A stretch of DNA of 6,189 nucleotides, from assembly GCA_021816165.1 (NCBI GenBank), contig JAKAYZ010000166.1, forward strand, positions 1-6,189, written 5' to 3'. The position numbers and the translations under genes are program-made. A model generated the notes under the pieces. It was not told where the DNA came from. It did no database searches and was given only the letters and a program-made list of their open reading frames with translations. Position 1 is the first letter of the stretch. Each line of letters starts with the position of its first letter. Source of the DNA: Planctomycetota bacterium (lineage in GTDB: Bacteria > Planctomycetota > Phycisphaerae > WQYP01). Shown here piece by piece: positions 5,878-6,189 of the stretch.

Positions 5878-6189
5878 ATGACAAACCGAAGAAAATTCAT
5901 GCAGTACACTGTTGGGGCGATGGCGTTGACGGCCACCGGGTGTGACGCCGCTACTGCGCTCGCGGGCCGCCAATCGGATGGCAACCGGTCCATAGCCACC
6001 ACGCCTGAAAGTCATGACTTATGCATTTTTCCGATTTGGGAGTCCGGGCTTGACACCAGTGGCACTGCCGATGCTGAAATTCGGCGGCAGGCGAGAAAAC
6101 TCAAAAGGCAGATCGGCCCGGGTGACAAAAATAATAAAATCGGCTTTGCTTCCATTTATGCAGGCGGTAATCTGCCGCTGTTTGTGCTG
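5878..6189 (+). CDS. Tat-exported lipoprotein of unknown function, 5' part
   Basis: Open from ATG 5878 through the right edge: 104 residues visible, C-terminus missing. Residues 2-9 (TNRRKFMQ) are a good twin-arginine motif with R4-R5 followed by x-F-M. A moderately hydrophobic stretch leads to ATGC with C22 as a lipobox cysteine, so the protein is expected to fold in the cytoplasm, pass through the Tat system and be lipid-anchored. From residue ~47 a strand-like segment (DLCIFPIWESG) begins the mature domain, followed by a charged helix (AEIRRQARKLKRQI) and a second strand (IGFASIYAGG). Alternating strand and helix would fit another alpha/beta barrel enzyme, but too little is visible to name a family. 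It lies 286 bases after the hydrolase on the same strand, which suggests a role in the same extracellular carbohydrate process. Confidence 0.75.
   Translation, partial: MTNRRKFMQYTVGAMALTATGCDAATALAGRQSDGNRSIATTPESHDLCIFPIWESGLDTSGTADAEIRRQARKLKRQIGPGDKNNKIGFASIYAGGNLPLFVL

Noticed and set aside
5629..6015. 128-codon open frame on the - strand across the gap and the lipoprotein start
   Set aside because: It is antisense to the clear twin-arginine leader and lacks any recognisable feature.

Overview
The window looks like chromosomal DNA of a free-living heterotrophic bacterium of moderately high GC. Two housekeeping-type genes are followed by secreted carbohydrate-degrading genes. A long secreted GH78-type protein with an extra C-terminal module, a secreted TIM-barrel hydrolase and a twin-arginine lipoprotein lying together suggest the Planctomycetota/Verrucomicrobiota/Acidobacteriota group, with a Phycisphaerae-like planctomycete as my best guess. 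That placement is inference; there is no rRNA or marker gene here to settle it.

Left part (1-1313, + strand): the 3' half of a DHH/DHHA1 phosphoesterase of the NrnA type is followed 28 bases later by a complete trans-aconitate 2-methyltransferase (tam) with its own Shine-Dalgarno. The two may share a transcript. tam ends convergently, 49 bases from the end of the next gene.

Middle (1363-3978, - strand): an 871-residue secreted glycoside hydrolase related to alpha-L-rhamnosidases (GH78, six-hairpin catalytic domain). It carries an additional ~160-residue C-terminal module. A strong Shine-Dalgarno places its start at 3978. A ~314-base divergent intergenic region (3979-4292) separates it from the next gene and contains an AT-rich patch and a perfect 10-bp hairpin.

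Right part (4293-6189, + strand): a secreted putative TIM-barrel glycoside hydrolase (GHL15-like), then a ~286-base gap, then the 5' end of a Tat-exported lipoprotein cut by the window edge. The gap is not empty: for 61 codons after the hydrolase stop the same frame stays open and looks coding, without an obvious start.

Taken together, the right two thirds look like part of an extracellular polysaccharide or glycoside utilisation locus (rhamnose-containing substrate likely), made of exported enzymes transcribed from a shared divergent control region. No CRISPR, tRNA, rRNA, insertion sequence or defence system is visible.
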